From NCBI GenBank assembly GCA_964020085.1, contig OZ026598.1, positions 26,596,697-26,660,696 on the forward strand: a stretch of 64,000 bases of DNA, written 5' to 3'. A program made the translations under genes and the position numbers. Under the pieces are notes generated by a model. That model searched no databases and was not told where the DNA came from. It saw nothing but the letters and a program-made list of their open reading frames with translations. The stretch comes from Micromussa lordhowensis. Lineage: Eukaryota; Cnidaria; Anthozoa; Scleractinia; Lobophylliidae. Below, one piece after another: positions 32,411-44,575 of this stretch. The stretch's first letter is position 1. Each line of letters opens with the position of its first letter.

Positions 32411-32581
32411 TATTACAAGATAATTTGGTTTTATCAACTGGGTTGATAATGTGAATTGGCCACCGCATTCGCTCCGACGAAGGGCTAACGCTCGAAACGT
32501 CAGCTTCCGAATCTCTTTACGGTGGCCAATTCACATTTTCAACCCAGTTGATAAAACCAAATTATCTGGTATCTAGTGAGC
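32348..32581 (+). mobile_element. About 200-bp non-autonomous repeat with hammerhead-like core and 15-bp target duplication
   Basis: CTGGTATCTAGTGAG flanks the insert at 32348-32362 and about 32567-32581. Inside, long inverted arms (about 32420-32466 and 32520-32566) enclose a ribozyme-like core at 32471-32515. This layout fits short non-autonomous repeats related to Penelope-like elements or retrozymes (family knowledge); no protein is encoded. Confidence 0.7.
32468..32515 (+). ncRNA. Candidate type I hammerhead ribozyme, tiny stem III
   Basis: The core is CCGACGA (32475-32481), where the consensus is CTGANGA, so position U4 is C here. It continues with stem II GGGC/GCTC and a TAAC loop, then GAAA (32495-32498), stem III AC/GT with no loop, and the cleavage site GTC before 32503. 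Stem I pairs GCT with AGC and ATTC with GAAT across a small bulge. Everything but U4 matches a minimal hammerhead, so this copy may be weak or dead. Confidence 0.6.
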
Positions 32582-35235
32582 CGTGGATCATACTGAATTC
32601 AACTGAACTTTAGAATGTACAAGAACAGTCGAAGAAGGTAGGAAATGTTTCGCATTTAGTTACCCTTTATTGATCAAGCTACTTCTCGTTAAGGGTTAGC
32701 TACTTCTGCCGTTACAACAGACCTTTTTCCATGTGTTAAACGATTATTTGGTCCACAGACTACGTGCTAATTAGATACATCATTAACAGGCATTGGTAAA
32801 TTTCAGAGATGGTTGTGTCAGAATAAACTTAAACTGGTTTTATATCCATGTTAACCAACAACGCTCTTGCAAGTATACGGCTGTATATTTTTGTCATTTT
32901 TTCCACTCTAGGAAATTGGCTTCGCCTAATTCCTACACGTTAACAATCAGTGCAAGCCTAAAAGCATAGCTCCTGATTACAATAATTAACCATAACTGAA
33001 AAGAGGATTTTTCCCCTTTATCAGAAACTAAAAATGATGAATGATCGTTGAGGGTGGTAAAGGGTAGTTTCTCAATATGTGAATGGCCTAATTTTTTCCT
33101 GTGATTTATGAAATGGCTTGTTTTTCTTGTGAATTGTGATTTCATTAGATGCTGTGAACCGTGATTTTCTTAAATAATTCGCAGTGAAATGAGAAAGAAG
33201 TCTTTAAATCGTTGTGAACCATTATTCTTTGTGTCTTTTATTATTTTCGACATTAATTAACAAAACTGCGTGAAATGCCGATTTTATTTCCCGTGAATTG
33301 TGAAACTACCAATTTACTTTGCGTGAAACTTGATCTTGACTCCCCCCCCTTTACCACCCTCATCGTTCAGCATGTAGTTTCACATTTTTTTAAATTACCT
33401 TTTAGTAAACCATTCCTAATGAGTGTAACCAAGGTTTTAGAAATTATGGAGACAATATATCAAGGCCTTTCAAAGATACATGTACGATTGTGCAAGGAAT
33501 ATGTCAAAAGAAGATACATTGTTTTGACAGCTCTCAATTAATCATAACATGGTTGTCCAAGATCAATGATATACCTAAGATAATGGTGCTACTAACTTAA
33601 TTTCCAAGGTATGGAACTAGGCGTACGATGGGTTACTCAATTTTCAAGGTATGGAACTTGGTGATCGGAGGGTTATCAAAATTTTCTAAGTTAGGGGCTC
33701 TGCCTCCCGTGCTCTGCCTTTGGCGCACAGGAGTTCTGCTATGAAAGTTCTGCATTCCCCAACCAGCTGTTTGTTCCACCACACATACAATTAAGTTATC
33801 TTAATTAATACAAAACTTATTTTTCAATCAATGTTTTTTATTTATTTCAACCATTCCTAGTCTGAACTATAACACAGATTTATCTAAAACTTTCACTCTA
33901 TAAATGCTGAATAGGTTTTTTTTTTAACTTTGCAGTTGGATGGCAAACGTCTGTTCCATATGGTATTTGTAATTGGTCCTTCTCCTAAAGGTGCATGCAT
34001 TTAAAAAACTGAACACTTCAAAATACATGCAAAAAAAATTGAAATTTAAATCCTAAATCTACGACAAGTTTTATTTATTGAAATTAATTCAAAGTCAGCC
34101 AACTCGACTATTTAAAATCGTCTAAATTTGACTTTCTGAAACTGTAAAATATTAATGGTATTTTTGGCATTCGACTTAGCATATGCAATAGTTTTTTGAT
34201 AGGCGAAAAAAGCACACACAACTTTTATGTACTTAACAAACTGAGGGAAAATTGACCCTTCAATTGTGTTTACTGGGCGGTATGTTGTATGCACTGTTTA
34301 CTTAAAGCAACTAAGTAACTGTAATTCCCAAATTTCATATGAAAGGAAAATTAACAATGATCAGTGTCAATAAATGGGAAAACAAACTGTAATAGATTTC
34401 AGACAAAACAATATTTACATGTAGATACTGGATTTTGCTCTTTGCTAGTCAGAACAATTCGATTGCATTTGATCAGATATATACACTTCTTAAATTGTTT
34501 TCATTTTTCCTTTTTGTTTTTTTTTTTCTTTGGGAACCTGTTCTCTTATCCTTTTTCCTTTTCCTGACATTTGTTCTCTTGGCCTGCTGTTCTTTGTCTT
34601 CTTTACCTCCTGTTTCATCTTCAACTTGTTCTTGAGCGTCTTCATTTTCTTTTGCTTCTTTATTTTCTTGTATGCAATCATCCTCTTGGTGCACGGGTTT
34701 TTTCACTTTTTTAGATTTTTCATGGCTTTTTTATAGTCCTTTGCTTTATTGTGTTTGGTCTCTCTGCTGGCATGTTTTCCCTTTCTTGTTTCTTCTGTTC
34801 TTTCTTTTATTTTCCTTTTTTTCCTGGATTTTTCCCTTTGTGTTTCATCTACAACAGCAACAACTTCATTTAGACCCTACATTAAACAACAATAAAAATA
34901 ATAATCAGTTTTTTGTGTGTTATCTATTGTTAAGTCACATCTTGAAATCCATATAATGTAGTTTACTGAAAAGATATGTGGTTTCACATGTAGCTTCACA
35001 CTTTCACTCTTGCATTTCTGTTAACAGCCTGGATGACACTGCCATAACAGTTTTGATATAGTAGCCGCTGTCCAGTAAGCTTCTCCTTTGTGATATGTGC
35101 TTCCTCATGAGGTTGTTTCTTGCGTTAGAGAAATGTTAATTTCCATGAATGTATTTTATCGATTAATGTTGTATTCATGTTCATAAAGAAATATGCTCCT
35201 TCTCTCCAAAAGGCGCTCACCATTAAGCCAACAAA
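32582..35235. other. AT-rich intergenic DNA with K/E-rich pseudo-coding stretch
   Basis: No convincing exon is seen. The 34490-34860 segment is pyrimidine-rich on plus, so minus-strand frames read Lys/Glu/Gln-rich; this could be the tail of a basic nuclear protein, but I see no start or splice support. The rest is non-coding in appearance. Confidence 0.4.
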
Positions 35236-35419
35236 AGTAATTTACTGCCAGCTGTCAAGAAATGGAATCATTACAGTTTTAACATATGTTTTGCATTGGG
35301 TAGCCTCACCAATATCAGTATGAAAACTCAAATTTTTCTTACCAACAACTGTGACAGACAATTTTTCTTCTTCGGCTTGTGGTACATTTCCCCTGAAGGA
35401 AACCTGCAAGTAAATGTAG

Positions 35420-35550
35420 GGAGGAGAAGTGTGCTGCTCAAAGGACGCTTGTGTAACTTGCTTTGGATGATGGAAACTCAGACAAGCTGTTGTATCCATT
35501 ATTCAGGGTAAGTTACACATGAGTCCTTTGAGCAGTACACTTCCCTTCCA
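35420..35550. repeat. Fold-back repeat
   Basis: Left arm 'gtgctgctcaaaggacgc' and right arm 'gtcctttgagcagtacac' form an imperfect inverted repeat of about 40 bp per arm around a 45-bp loop. Confidence 0.65.
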
Positions 35551-35869
35551 TATTTTTAACACTTTGTAGATGTCACTTGCTTGAACTTGCATATTAATGT
35601 TATTGTTAATGTTAGAGTTATTGTTAGTGTTAGAGGCAAGTACCAGCAATGTGACAACTACAGGTACACTTTGTTGAAAAGGACTAATAATATTCCCACA
35701 CAAATATGCCTGTATCCTTATGTACAACACACAACTCGTTCAAGTTACTTTACATTCGATGATATTCATTGTCCAAATCTTCTTAATTGCTTTTTTTCTG
35801 AAGCCAAAAAGTTCTGTGTTTTGTCTTGTTATTAATTGCTGGTTTCGTCTGGTTTTGTCTCGTCCCTAG

Positions 35870-36690
35870 AGAGATACATTAGTCAGTTTTCTCCAAGTGT
35901 CATGGCTCTTGAAGAGCCTCGTCCCTGGAGAGTCAGTCAGCTCCAAGTAGCGTGGCTCATGAAGAGCCTCGTCCCTGGAGAGGAGTCAGTCAGCTCGAAG
36001 TATCATGGCTCGTGAAGAGCCTCGTCCCTGGAGAGGAGTCAATCAACTCCAAGTATCGTGGCTCTTGCCGAGCCTCGTCCCTGGAGAGTCAGTCAGCTCC
36101 AAGTATCGTGGCTCTTGAAGAGCCTCGTCCCTGGAGAGTCAGTCAGCTCCAAGTATCGTGGCTCATGAAGAGCCTCGTCCCTTGAGAGGAGTCAGTCAGG
36201 TCCAAATATCGTGGCTCTTGATGAGCCTCATCCCTGGAGGGTCAGTCAGGTCCAAGTATCGTGGCTCTGGAAGAGCCTCGTCCCTGGAGTGATTCATTAA
36301 AGTCAGTCAACTCCAAGTATCGTAGCTCTTGACGAGCCTCGTCCCTGTAGAGTCAGTCAGCTCCAAGTATCGTGGCTCATGAAGAGCCTTGTCCCTGGAA
36401 AGTCAATCAACTCCAAGTATCGTGGCTCTTTCCAAGCCTCGTCCCTGGAGAGTCAGTCATTCCAAGTATCGTGGCTCTTGATGAGCCTTGTCCATGGAGA
36501 GTCAGTCTGCTCCAAGTTGCATGGCTCATGAAGAGCCTCGTCCCTGGAGAGTCAGTCAACTCCAAGTGGAGAGTTAGTCAGCTCCAAGTATCGTGGCTCA
36601 TGAAGAGCCTCGTCCCTGAAGAGTCAGTCAGCTCCAAGTATCGTGGCTCTTGACGAGCCTCGTCCCTGGAGAGATCCAGTAGAGTTGTTC
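35870..36690 (+). repeat. 50-bp hairpin minisatellite, about 15 copies
   Basis: The unit is roughly 50 bp, with the segments CTCCAAGTATCGTGGCTC, TTGAAGAGCCTCGTCCCTGG and AGAGTCAGTCAG. Each unit contains GGCTC/GAGCC around TTGAA, a perfect small hairpin, and CTCCA/TGGAG. Some copies carry a GA insertion or a 10-base insertion (36290s), and one is truncated (36550-36580). Open frames across it are by-products. Confidence 0.92.
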
Positions 36691-37695
36691 AGTTAGTCCA
36701 CGTAAGTCAAGCTAGTCAAGTGATGTCAAGTTGGTCATTTAGACTGCGCGACAGTCTTTTCCGTTTCCTTTCAGGCAAATGGGAGTCGCGCAAGACACAG
36801 ACTGAGCTAACAAAATTTTTGTAGCAGGGGGGAGGGGCAGGGAAGGAATAGAAAAGCCTGCTACTGAGCCCAGACATTTTACCGAACGCCCTAATTGCTG
36901 CTGCTCCCTCGGGGCGTTAACTGTCACATCAACTGTCACACGAGACCCACTATAATCATAGTTTACCCTCCTACTCAGTTTATTCCATTTCTTTTCTGTT
37001 GATGATATGCAAATATATTTACATGAATGTTTGGAGGAATAAAAAGGAATCACAGTTCTGTCAAGAGAAGAAACAAACCACTTAAAGCGGTTTTTCACTT
37101 ATTTAATATCACGAAAATAACTAGGTTCTCGTCTATAAACAGCTAGGCGCGCACTTGTGATGTAAACTGCACATTACAGAATGAGGAATGAACACTGAGT
37201 GCATACGGCTAAATTCACTTTGGCTTTCCTCAATGTATTTATAGCAATAACTCGGAGTGATCATTAATAGATCTCACCACCTCAAAGCCAAATCTGGTGG
37301 AACGTTTTTCTGGTAAGTTCTCATCAGTACCAAATAACTGGTATTAATACATACAGTGTTAAAGAGTAGCAATAAACACCCATCTGTTAGAAGTTACAGT
37401 TACACATAGAGTAATAAATTACATTAACTTACAATTCACTTTGATCACATTAACCAACTGAAAGTTACTTTTCCATGCAATCAAGCAGAAAATTATATAA
37501 ACAAATTATGTAAAAAAAAATCAGTTTTTGCAACTTTAAGAACGTATTGCGTATGATCATAGCTGCACGGGAAATGGACATGCATTTTACTATGATTTTC
37601 TATGACCTTTTCTTTTTAGTAATACCAAAACGTAGCTTTGTAATTCCACAGATTTGCATGGTTTACTTTAATACATAATTTTACTTTCAACACAG
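36691..37695. other. No gene supported
   Basis: The minus-strand frame at 37098-36739 has no recognisable domain. A GTCAAG-rich edge of the minisatellite lies at 36700-36740. The rest is AT-rich. Confidence 0.4.
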
Positions 37696-38447
37696 GTGAG
37701 AGCCTGAGAAATGCCACCTTACACGAGGTCAACGATGTCCTAACACAAGGGACAACATCACTGCAAGGCCTCAAAAATGAGTGGTAAGATTACAGCAGAG
37801 TAATTTTCATGTAGCAAACCACACCGTACCTGCCAAAATCTAACTGATAAATTAATAGCAAGTCTAAGCTGACATGCTTGCTTCTTGTGCCTGTTTGCCA
37901 AACGTTTGAGCCATTAATTGGCCCTTTGAACGATCCGGTCGCATGGTACAAAATCAAACATGCTTGTGAGCAAGTTGCACAGTGGTACTTCCAAAACAAA
38001 GCAACTTGTACCAGTCCACCTTGACCTGCCTTTGTTTTGGTAGTCCCACTGTGTAACCGTCCGAAAGAAATCAGCTGCTGGTGTACAATGTAGCTGCTGA
38101 TGTTGTTGCGCCTTAACATATATACTTTCATGTAACATACCAGTGATACATACATTTTTCTGCCAGGGAAAGAGTTCAAATAAGAGCAGAACAAGAGCGT
38201 GAACTCGAGCAATCCCTTGCCAGTGACAAGCAGGTAAATGCTAAACTATATTGATGATTACAATATTAGATTCAAAAATCCACAGCTTATGCGTTTTTTT
38301 TTTCTGTTATAAATGCCAGCAAAAACACAATAATTGTATAATATCCCAAATGAATATTATTTTCTGCTTTATCAGAAAGAACAATCCGGTGCACCATCAA
38401 AATCAGGCGATGACAGAAATGAGGACTATGATGTCAAAGCCCGCAGG
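37696..38447 (+). CDS. Three consecutive exons of an unknown gene (partial)
   Basis: Exon 37696-37783 (ESLRNATLHEVNDVLTQGTT) ends TG at gtaag; exon 38167-38233 opens with G, restoring a Trp codon, and reads ERVQIRAEQERELEQSLASD. Exon 38376-38447 (KEQSGAPSKSGDDRNEDYDV) ends at gtatgt in phase 0. All three have AG acceptors and GT donors, and the phases agree, so I take them as real. The encoded part is a charged helix with a basic end (VKARR). Similar E/R/Q-rich helices precede C-terminal domains in several ubiquitin-related proteins, but I cannot assign it. The 5' exons may lie beyond the minisatellite; no 3' exon in phase is found. Confidence 0.5.
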
Positions 38448-39690
38448 GTATGTCACAGACATTCAAATAAAAAAGATAAACAATGTCTTTTATCTTACCA
38501 AGAAGACATGCACAAACTTATTATTATGCAGGTAATTTTGAATAGTAATTGGAATTGGAATTATTTCGAGTTATAGCAGAGGATGTAGTTGTGCTTTGCT
38601 TCCTTCTTCCAAACTTCCTGGAGTGTTCAATTTAGTTAGATTACAACTCTGGTTGTATGCTATATTGATATTCTTAGCCGGTTACCCTTACACAGACCTA
38701 CAATTGTGTAGCCTGGCCCATGCAAGTGCGATGGGGAATTTAAGTAACCACAACAACAAAATGTTATGACACATGCCTTGAATCTGAATTTGGACACAAA
38801 GAAATATTACGTTTGGAAAAGAAAATTCTTAAAAAAAGACGTACAAGCAGTTCTTGTTCTCTAGACAAAACAGAATGTAATCATGTCATGTTGTTGTTTT
38901 TCAAATGAGTTTATCCAGAAATTTAATGCATGAGCAAATCAATTACACTGCTTTGCACTTTGTTTGCTTAATGAAGTTCTCATTCCCTTTGCCATGTCGG
39001 TTTTCTCTGTTACAGATCTAGAGGCAAGTGTTCAATCTTTTGGTGTGATGTTGGCTTACAACACAACCATAAAAGAAACACAGTCATTTAGACACAAACC
39101 TCATCAAAAGAGAGATTTAAAAAAATGGTAAGGGCTGGTTAAGATCGTCGGTTGTCAGCTCTCTCTCACATAACAGCACCTCCTGCATCCTGTCCAGTTT
39201 GTGCGATGACACTAGAGTAGCAAATTTGAACCATATGGTAGTCAGATAACAAGCGTACTGTACAAATTAATCTTTGATAAAAACAATTAAGACTGATGAA
39301 GATTTCTTTGTTTATTGTTGAATTCAACAATGTATCAAAAGTTGGCTGGTGTGTGCAATAAAATTGTTCATATCCTTCCACATGAGCAATAACAAGGGAC
39401 ACTTGTCTTTTGAATTATGAACTGGACGAAGTCCTGATATGTAAAAGGTTAATATCACTGGCTGAGTTCTACAGTAGCTTTCACATTTAGATTATGCTGA
39501 TATGCTCCTATTTATTTCATTTTCTCTGATTACTAAACTTTTCCCCTTTGTCAAAAACTATGTTGCATGGTAAGAATCAAAATTAAGTTAAATTCAGCAT
39601 ACCTTTCCCATTCTTCAAATCAACTGCACCGAGTGGACATAGATCCTCCTCAATAGCCCCAACTAAGGGCGCTTTCCATTTGTGAGAACT
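38448..39690. other. Intronic or intergenic, no gene supported
   Basis: A piece at about 39018-39126 lies between an acceptor and a donor but begins with a stop in the phase required by the upstream exons, so I do not add it. Confidence 0.35.
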
Positions 39691-39804
39691 GACCGGCCCG
39701 GGGGAACTGGTTCTCATAGGTCCAAATGGTAAGCAACGGGCCAGTTTGGATGATTTCGCGCGCGAGCCTTGCGTGGCATACATGCAATAGCTGATGTAAA
39801 CAAC

Positions 39805-40089
39805 ATGGCGGACTTGATGGCGAAAATTCGCAACACTCCGCCAAACTTTTTCACTGACTTTCTTTCGGCAGAAGAAGAAGAAGCTCTTTTTGGGGAAAGT
39901 ACAGAGGAGGAGGATTTTATTCTTATTTCAACAACGAGCATTTTTTCTCGTCGGACTTTGGTTAGAATCTCAGAATTTTTCGAAGAAACAGTTCCGCTTT
40001 ATCATGGCGATGTTTTCCTTTATATTTCCTTGTTTTTGGAATGGACAGTGGAGGCTAGAATGAAAGAACTACAGGACTATTTGAATTAG
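39805..40089 (+). pseudogene. Harbinger-type transposase N-terminal fragment
   Basis: The frame MADLMAKIRNTPPNFFTDFL...EEDFILISTTSIFSRRTLVR, then ISEFFEETVPLYHGDVF, resembles the N-terminus of cnidarian HARBI1-like transposases. There a block 'R-[IL]-x-x-[FY]-x-E-x-x-[IV]-P' precedes the DDE domain. After that point the reading drifts and stops at 40089, and no DDE motif follows on this strand. Together with the SANT/Myb-like gene on the opposite strand at 40587-42356, it fits the two-gene plan of PIF/Harbinger elements. The transposase is truncated. Confidence 0.5.
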
Positions 40090-40586
40090 AATTATCAGCA
40101 AAGCAATTTGGACTGAGAGGTAGTTGTGGACAACCCTCAGAACACAGTCAACAGTAAGCTTATAAATTCAAAACACAACGAGTTTATTTAGGTCTGTCAT
40201 CACAAAGTTTATTCACAACAACCTGTTCCTACATTTAAGAGAAAATTCAAAATGCGCAGTTGCATTCGGTGTGTGTTCAAACCTGACAAACTGTCGATGA
40301 ATGACGAGGTAAGAGTAAATATAAACTTGTCAGTATTTCGTTGGGCAATACATTACAATGCTGCCTACAGATTGAGAAGGGAGGCAAACTAGCAAGTAAG
40401 TCGAAAATTCCAGAAATGTTCACACACACGGTAAGCACAACACAATTAGCATATTAACAATAAAATTTATCTTATTATAATTCTGGTAAGCTGAAGTTAA
40501 TTGAAAATAAAAGCTTAACTTCAAAGCTAGGGAATTAAACATAAGCTTACGCATACCTTACGCTCGGCAAATTTTACTGGCCGTTG
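40090..40586. other. Between the two Harbinger genes, nothing clear
   Basis: AT-rich sequence; the catalytic exons of the transposase are missing here. Confidence 0.4.
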
Positions 40587-42356
40587 GAATTATCTTCGGA
40601 TCAGTTCCAAAAAATTCTTCCAGCTCCTCAAGTCGCACTCTTTCCGGTCGTTACCAGTTTTGTCGTTGTGCTCCTTGACTTTTTTATACTTCTCCTCCAG
40701 TTTCTTGCATTTGTTGGAGCATTGTTCTCCCGTAACTTTCACTGATGAAGTTAAATTAAACTTTTCGGCAATTTTTTTCCAAGCCACGTTTTTGCGGACT
40801 TTGCCTTTTGCGAACAGATCGTCATTTTCACGTCATAGTGAAATTAATAATTTCGTACTTTTTGTCGACCAAGTGAGTAATTTCGTTTCTTCATCGTCGA
40901 GTTCTGCAATAAAAATAATTATATAAGCTTAAGCTTTTAAGAGCTTAATGTTTTACATACCACCAGTATGGCCAAAGAAAGCGTGTTTTATTGTTTTTCG
41001 CACGTAAAACCTATATCTTAAAGGAAGTGAAGAAGCCTACGCCATGTATTACAATGTGATAAAACACTCCGGTCATTTGGGAACACTCGAGAAATGTAGA
41101 AAACACTCACCTGCGGCTCGTGTTTTCTACATTTCCCTTGTGTTCTCAAATGCCCGTCCTGTTTTATCACAGTGTAATACATGGCTTAGGCTTCTTTATT
41201 TGTTAATTAATGGACAGCAAAGAAAAAAACCTGGAAATGACTTCAGATCCTTCACAAGGCCAGCAAAACATATTTTTTCCACAAGCGATTATCTGCTTCA
41301 CTATCTTCACTGCTATAAATTTTGGAGTTGGAAGCATCTTTGGCTCAAAATATGGCTCGAGAGCAGCCTAAACCCATATTGGTCTCTTGGAGGGAATAAC
41401 ATCAGGAAAACACAACCTGGCTGCCGAGTACTGTTCAAAATGGTGCCAAGGATGTTGAATTTTATGCTTTTTTGGAGATGAAGTTCATGAGGAAATAATT
41501 ATTTATAAAACAACAACACAATTATTTGCATAAACTAATAACACTATTGATATACTCATTGTTGATACCTTGTTGCGGATCAAGTTGTACTTCAACTATG
41601 TCATCATCGCTGTCTGCTAAAATGTATTTTAAATTAGAAATAAGCACTAAATTTTAGGCATTTAAATAAGAAATAAGCACTATCCAGTACAAGTTTGCAA
41701 TGGCTGTAATATATTGTCTTATAGATGCTAGAACATATTGTAGAAATTTAAATAATAGAGGAAAAAAATACGACTACCAGTACTCTTTAAAGTTAAGTGT
41801 CATATCTGAAAAGAATTTTTTCACCTTTTTTTGCCATTTGTATCATCTGATGGACACAATAAACCAACGAAACAAAGCATAGTGAATAACCAGTCCTAAA
41901 ACATCGAAAGTCATTTTCAAAATCCCAAGTCCTAGAAAACTAAACAATTCTTAAGCGGGCATACGTCTACATCAGTTATACAAGAAGAATGGATGACATA
42001 CCTGTACCTATACATGTAGCATGACAGACCCAGATCTTGACTCTTACCTACATTTCTTGGTGGTGTGGTCATTGCTGTGGATGCAGAGGGGAGCATGGCT
42101 TGGGCCAGAGGTGCTGCTGCAGGTGAATGGGTGGCTGCCAGGGTGATCGTCGCGGAAGGTGATTGTGTGGCTGGGAGAGTTGACGGAGATGCAGATGTGG
42201 ACGGTTGTGTGATTGGGGGTGTAGATGGTGCTCCAGATGTGGACGGTTGTGTGGAGGATCCATGTATTGATGGTTGTGTTGCTGAGGGTGAAGATAATGT
42301 TCCAGTTGTAGGTGGCTGTGTGGAAGGAGGCAAGGTCAGAGCTGGGGTTGTTGCTG
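40587..42356 (-). pseudogene. SANT/Myb-like DNA-binding protein, Harbinger-associated, three exons
   Basis: Minus-strand exons are 42356-42048 (Pro/Ser/Thr-rich: STQPSTSGAPSTPPITQPST), 41616-41569 (DSDDDIVEVQLDPQQ) and about 40905-40587. The phases agree at both junctions (one base plus two at the first, one plus two at the second). The last exon reads ELDDEETKLLTW...KLLISL, then TGA, then RENDDLFAKGKVRKNVAWKK and IAEKFNLTSSVKVTGEQCSN, a Myb/SANT trihelix with the usual spaced Trp residues. The TGA sits where an aromatic residue is usual, so one substitution broke it. A frame change follows near 40640. In Harbinger elements such a protein helps bring the transposase to the TIRs. Confidence 0.6.
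41032..41194. repeat. 163-bp near-perfect palindrome
   Basis: Left arm (from GAAGCCTACGCCATGTATTA) and right arm (to ATACATGGCTTAGGCTTC) pair over about 75 bases with few mismatches, around a loop of about 13 bases. It lies in an intron of the SANT/Myb-like gene and looks like a fold-back MITE. Confidence 0.85.
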
Positions 42357-42399
42357 CTGCATCAAAAGAATGAAATTAATCCAATTGAAATCGTTCTCT

Positions 42400-44570
42400 A
42401 TTTGTATATCTCATAGATCTCATATATTGGCCTGAGGCCTTTCCAGTATGGATACAGCTCAGTGAGGTCTCTTCACAAACACAAGGCCCAGCTAAGTGTT
42501 TTAGAAATTCCAAATTTTGTGATCTACTTCAAAAACTATACTGTATATCTATCCATTGTTACCCTGATATTTAGTTTCAGGTCGTTTCGGCTAAGAAAAT
42601 TGGTCGTAAAATTTAGCCAAGTTTGTATCAGATATATAGACACTCATTAAACATTAATTTCTTTTGTATTTTGTGCATGAATTATTAAGGAGTGCTTTTA
42701 ATGATGCTTATCCAACATAGATTTCATTTGCACTGGTCTTGCACTTTGCACTGATGTTAATACACTTTTTGCACTGGTGTTACACTTGAACTGCACTGCT
42801 TTCAGCAATGATAACCCAAGTAACTCTACTACAACTGAAATCAATCAGCTTTAAGATCATGTTATTATCATAAAATCTTCTACAAACCTGGATTGGGTAG
42901 TAACAGGAAAATCTTTTTTTTTCTCGAACCCCCAAAGAGGTTCATTATTTGTTCACCATTTTGCATCCCAGTTGCCACCTTCTTCATGGCATGCCCTCGC
43001 TCGTATGATGCAATAAACTCTAGACTGTTTGAATGGAATATTGAGGACACAGTCAGTGCACTAACTATACCCAGCGATTTCCTTGTACTGTAAAATGAAT
43101 TTGTACTTGAAAGTTCAAGTCTTGAAAAAAAATAATAAAATAACAATGGTACTTTGCATGTTTTAATTAAGCAAACAATTTAGTATTTTCAAAACAGTGT
43201 TTTGCTGTTGTTTTGTATTTAATTGATTTCCATTATGTCATGGGGTTAGCCAAAAAAAATCGGAATTTATAAAATCTGAACATATACTATATAACACATG
43301 AAACGATGGAACTTTTGTTTAAAGTTTTTATTATCTTTCAGATAGGGATGACTATGTTGGAGTCGACACCTTGACTCAATTTCTTAGTTTGAAGTGCCTG
43401 ATAAATTTCAGCCAATCGCCTTACTTCTAGTTTTTGTATATTTATGGTCTAGTAACTATATTGTGTCTAATAGCATCTTATCCCACCTTCCTATTTTATT
43501 TTATTTTTTTGTAATTACGTATAAACTATTCAATTTATTTGTAAAAATAAAATGTTTGTAATTAGATCTTGATGGACTTACCCGCTAAAACTAGCACTAG
43601 CTATCCGCAGGTCAGTCAATATGTTAAAGGTAAATTTAACATAAATAACGATTATTGTTGTTGTTGTTGTTGAATGGTTTCTTTTTTCATTTTTTTTTAC
43701 TTTTTATTATTCGTTTTATTTTTTTTCCTCTTTTCTTTTCTTAAAAATTAACCAAAAGGCAGCGTTTGCGGTGTATTCCCTGTCAACAAATTTATTATTA
43801 CAAGGTGGCGCGGCGGTAAGGATTCACTTAGAGAATATGGCAAATATAGCAATGGTCGCCTTTACTCGATAACAATCAGGTAAAATACTAGTACCCAATC
43901 TACCTCTCAGGCTACTCTTGCTCCCAAAGCTCTGTGACATCACGTCCTCTTGCATACGCTCACAAAAATATTAAGAAATAGCCAAGGTATTTTTATGGTT
44001 TTCTTTAGTATCTCCAAATGTTTATTTCCTTCTTACATGGCGCACGCCCAGCCACCAAGAATTTAACCGTGATTGCTGATTTGGCAATTTTCAGGCTATA
44101 CGGCCACTCCCCACCCACTATCAAAACTAAGAGATGACAAAGAATGTTGCCTCTATTTGAACAAGCGTTATACATTGCTATTTGCTGGGATTGTTTCATC
44201 GTGCCTGAGTATTAGTATTGTTTAGCCTTTACCGCCATATTTCACTAATGCTTGCGCTGCTGCCAGGCACGCACGACATTTTGGACATGGAGATCAAGTC
44301 ACTTCCACAAGTAACACTTTCACGAATTCTTAGTGTAATGTTCCTTCAAACCTACAACCATTCCCCTTGGATTTGCCCTTTAGTCATCTTAAGTTTAGTT
44401 GGCTAATTAAACCCTATCGGCTACTTCAAACTATTTTTTCGTTTCCCTTTCGAAATAACGGGGTTAAAAAATATAACATGTAGTGAAGTGCAACTTTTAG
44501 CGGGAGCGATCTTGCATGTTAGTATTGTGAAGCGCTTGCAAATATATAAAGTACATGCAACCTTGCAAAT
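42400..44570. other. AT-rich, no gene supported
   Basis: Contains a (TTG)n run at about 43650-43675 and long T/A tracts. Short frames at 42893-43146 and 44005-44406 have no recognisable motif. Confidence 0.4.
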
Positions 44571-44575
44571 GTCAA

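Noticed and set aside
34473..34706. Lys/Glu-rich minus-strand protein
   Set aside because: Low-complexity pyrimidine-rich DNA; no start or splice support.
35952..36653. Short proteins repeating 'SLVPGESVNSKYRG'-like words
   Set aside because: Translation of the 50-bp minisatellite; copies shift frame freely.
39018..39126. Fourth exon of the 37.7-38.4 kb gene
   Set aside because: In the phase required by the upstream exons it begins with a stop codon.
42065..42373. Gly/Val/Asp-rich plus-strand frame
   Set aside because: Antisense shadow of the Pro/Ser/Thr-rich exon on the minus strand, which has phase-compatible partners.
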